Notes under the pieces: model-generated
Databases searched by the model: none
Seen by the model: only the letters and a program-made list of their open reading frames with translations
What the model was told of the DNA's origin: nothing
Assembly (NCBI GenBank): GCA_934309145.1
Contig: CAKRCW010000002.1
Coordinates: forward strand, 186,001-250,000
Length of the DNA stretch: 64,000 bases
From: an uncultured Lachnospiraceae bacterium
GTDB taxonomy: Bacteria; Bacillota; Clostridia; Lachnospirales; Lachnospiraceae
Direction of reading: 5' to 3'
In this document: positions 62,107 through 64,000 of the stretch, piece after piece
Position numbering within the stretch: position 1 is the first letter of the stretch
Layout of the letters: the number at the start of each line of letters is the position of its first letter
Translations under genes and position numbers: made by a program

Positions 62107-62574
62107 ATGAAATTAGTAAAAATATCCAACGATTTTTTTAATGAATGTAAAAAACATAATATTCACAAAGAACTTATGTTTAACGAAGGCGGGCGTCCTA
62201 GTGTTTTAATTGTAAAACTAAAATACAAAGAACATTATCATAAATTTGTTGTACCACTTCGTTCAAATATATCCTCTAGAACACCAAAAGGTCAATATTT
62301 CTCTTTACCACCTAATTCAAAAACAAAACCTCATCACTCACACGGAATACATTATATAAAATTGTTTCCCATTGAAGATAGGTATGTTCAATCATATTTG
62401 ATAAATGAACAATTTGACATATTAGTAAAAAAAATAATTGACAATAACGAATTTGTTATAATCCAATCTTGTCAGAACTATTTAAAAAAATACGAATCTG
62501 GCAATAGACATTTTATGACACCTGATATTGACGGAATTATCAATATGCTTAATACAAATAATAACACAAAATAA
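62107..62574 (+). CDS. Type III toxin endoribonuclease (ToxN/AbiQ/CptN-like)
   Basis: 155-residue nuclease-type toxin. The core KFVVPLRSNISSRTPKGQY and the His-rich TKPHHSHGIHYIKLFPI fit the CptN/ToxN families. It begins 12 bases after the terminator, with GGAG upstream. Such modules give phage abortive infection or plasmid stability. The size and sequence suggest the CptN branch known from Eubacterium, though subfamily is my inference. Confidence 0.85.
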   Translation: MKLVKISNDFFNECKKHNIHKELMFNEGGRPSVLIVKLKYKEHYHKFVVPLRSNISSRTPKGQYFSLPPNSKTKPHHSHGIHYIKLFPIEDRYVQSYLINEQFDILVKKIIDNNEFVIIQSCQNYLKKYESGNRHFMTPDIDGIINMLNTNNNTK

Positions 62575-62755
62575 ATTAACAATTCTATCACCTATATATA
62601 CCACTACTCTAGTAGTACTACCCCTAATTTATTTTCCTAAATTAATAATCTTCCTAAATATTTAAAAAAATTATATAATTTACCCAACATTTTATAATCG
62701 AATCTTGTCTATATTATGTAGAGACATACAAATATTATATGAGGAGAGCAACCTT
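62575..62755. other. Leader of the sigma-factor fusion
   Basis: AT-rich, no gene seen. A GAGGAG ribosome site lies before the ATG at 62756. Confidence 0.4.
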
Positions 62756-64000
62756 ATGGATTCTAACTTAAGCTACTATGTTGAACAGGCAATGCAGGGA
62801 GACCAGACTGCCTTCGAGGAAATCTACAAACAGACATACTGGACCGTCTACTACACCTGCTTCAGTTTTTTGAAAAATGAACAGGACGCGGCAGACACCA
62901 CGCAGGAGGTCTATATAACAGTGATGAACTCTCTGTCCACACTTCAGGACAAGGATAAGTTTCTGTACTGGTTGAACCGCATTGCAGTAAACAAATGCAA
63001 AAATATCCTGCTGAAAAATACACCTGTCATGGTGGATATGGACGCAGTCGAAAATGTAATACTAGAGGAAAACGAGAATTTTCTCCCTGAGGATTATATT
63101 ACTAATCAGGAGAAGCGTCAGCTTGTGATGAACATTATCCATACATGCCTGAATGATGTACAGTACCAAACAGTATTTCTGCATTATTTTAATGGATTTT
63201 CAGTATCGGAAATCGCAGAAATTATGGAATGTCCCGTGGGAACTGTTACATACCGTCTTAGTGTTGCCCGCGGCAAGATTAAACAGGCTGTCACACAATA
63301 TGAAAACATCAACAATGAGAAGTTATACTCCGTTGGTGCGATTCCACTTCTTGCCTGCATTTTTACAGAGGAATTCAAGAGTTTTTACCATGTCTCTCCT
63401 ACACCTGCAAATGCGTTTAATCCAATCTCTACGAATACCATTATCAAGGGAGCAGCAAAGAAAGGAGCTGACGTAATGTTAAAAACAGCAAAAGCAAAAA
63501 TTATCGCTGGTGCGGCAGGAATCATAATTGTAGGAGGTATTGCAGCAGCAATTATTTCCGCAAAAAAGAATGATGACACAGATGCTACCACCACACAGAC
63601 AATCACAAGCGAAGCAACAACCGAATCATCTGACACTGCTTCATCAATTGAAGATTTATCCACAGATGAAAGCACAGAATCCACTGAAACTCCATCTTCG
63701 GAGGCAAGAAATCTTGACATCAAGCTGGAAGTAGTTGGAGAATTCAGTGAAGGTCTTGCCGCTGTAAAAGAAAAAAGCAGTGGAAACTGGGGATTTATAG
63801 ATACACAAGGAAATCTTGTTATCGACTACCAATATTCTTCTGTATATGACTTTCGCGAAGGACTTGCCTGTGTACAGAATAGTGAGTATGGCTCATGGGG
63901 ATATATTGACACCTCCGGAAATGTTGTAATTCCAACACAATACGACCATGTAACATACTTTTCTCCTGAAGGTGTAGCCCTTGTAATTAGTGGAAGTACT
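62756..64000 (+). CDS. ECF-type sigma factor fused to membrane helix and WG repeats (3' end outside window)
   Basis: 415 codons open to the right edge. Residues about 7-80 are sigma region 2 (DQTAFEEIYKQTYW, DAADTTQEVYI), and 115-180 region 4 (VFLHYFNGFSVSEIAEIM, VGTVTYRLSVARGKIK). A membrane helix follows at 249-268, then a Ser/Thr/Glu-rich linker, and WG repeats begin near 325 (GNWGFIDTQGNLVI, SWGYIDTSGNVVI). GAGGAGA precedes the ATG. An in-frame internal start with AAAGGAG (ATG at 63476, codon 241) could make a second, membrane-plus-WG product. Confidence 0.88.
   Translation, partial: MDSNLSYYVEQAMQGDQTAFEEIYKQTYWTVYYTCFSFLKNEQDAADTTQEVYITVMNSLSTLQDKDKFLYWLNRIAVNKCKNILLKNTPVMVDMDAVENVILEENENFLPEDYITNQEKRQLVMNIIHTCLNDVQYQTVFLHYFNGFSVSEIAEIMECPVGTVTYRLSVARGKIKQAVTQYENINNEKLYSVGAIPLLACIFTEEFKSFYHVSPTPANAFNPISTNTIIKGAAKKGADVMLKTAKAKIIAGAAGIIIVGGIAAAIISAKKNDDTDATTTQTITSEATTESSDTASSIEDLSTDESTESTETPSSEARNLDIKLEVVGEFSEGLAAVKEKSSGNWGFIDTQGNLVIDYQYSSVYDFREGLACVQNSEYGSWGYIDTSGNVVIPTQYDHVTYFSPEGVALVISGST

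Overview
The window comes from a strictly anaerobic, spore-forming, low-GC Firmicute, most likely a gut Lachnospiraceae (Clostridia). The reasons are the cotJABC spore-coat operon and spoIIID, [FeFe]-hydrogenase maturation genes (hydG, hydF), pyruvate formate-lyase with its activase, L-lactate dehydrogenase, MecA, a YjfB-type motility protein, a DnaD/DnaI-type helicase-loading pair, strong Shine-Dalgarno sites throughout and AT-rich intergenic DNA. The genus cannot be fixed from the sequence alone.

Layout. 1-3.7 kb: sugar PTS permease (partial), cupin, ldh and a neurotransmitter:sodium symporter. 3.9-7.7 kb: Cu/Zn-SOD-like protein, acetyltransferase, acylphosphatase, and a two-gene DNA-repair unit (TIGR03915 protein plus radical SAM protein) behind a promoter with a LexA box. 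7.8-11.9 kb: cotJABC, hpf, yjfB, cwlD, pflA. 12.1-14.8 kb: a pyruvate formate-lyase split into three genes, with the glycyl-radical domain on a separate 79-residue protein. 15.1-19.8 kb: DUF1858 protein, Bax-inhibitor-like membrane protein, transketolase, mecA, ferredoxin. 19.8-26.5 kb: complete phosphate regulon pstSCAB-phoU-phoPR with PhoP-box-like repeats. 26.6-30.5 kb: metal-export locus (HMA protein, P-type ATPase, ArsR repressor) with an Mrp ATPase. 30.5-41.3 kb: hydG-hydF followed by a two-component system, lipoprotein and ABC exporter. 41.3-53.1 kb: pyruvate kinase, YqeY, radical SAM protein, nadBC, murC, a DnaA-box array, dnaD/dnaI-like genes and prs. 53.2-57.4 kb: YoaK, a YhaN/YhaO-like nuclease pair, DUF3783.

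57.4-64 kb is accessory. It holds an ADP-ribosyltransferase-like gene, a SUKH immunity-type gene, spoIIID and a broken second copy of its 5' end, a type I toxin-antitoxin module whose toxin promoter carries a LexA box, a type III (ToxIN/CptIN-like) toxin-antitoxin module, and an ECF sigma factor fused to a membrane segment and WG repeats that runs off the right edge.

The most unusual non-coding signal is a family of three long-hairpin elements (1983-2211, 26487-26616, 43928-44154). They share a small central structure whose helices covary between copies, while the long outer arms differ between copies yet stay self-complementary within each. I do not recognise this family.
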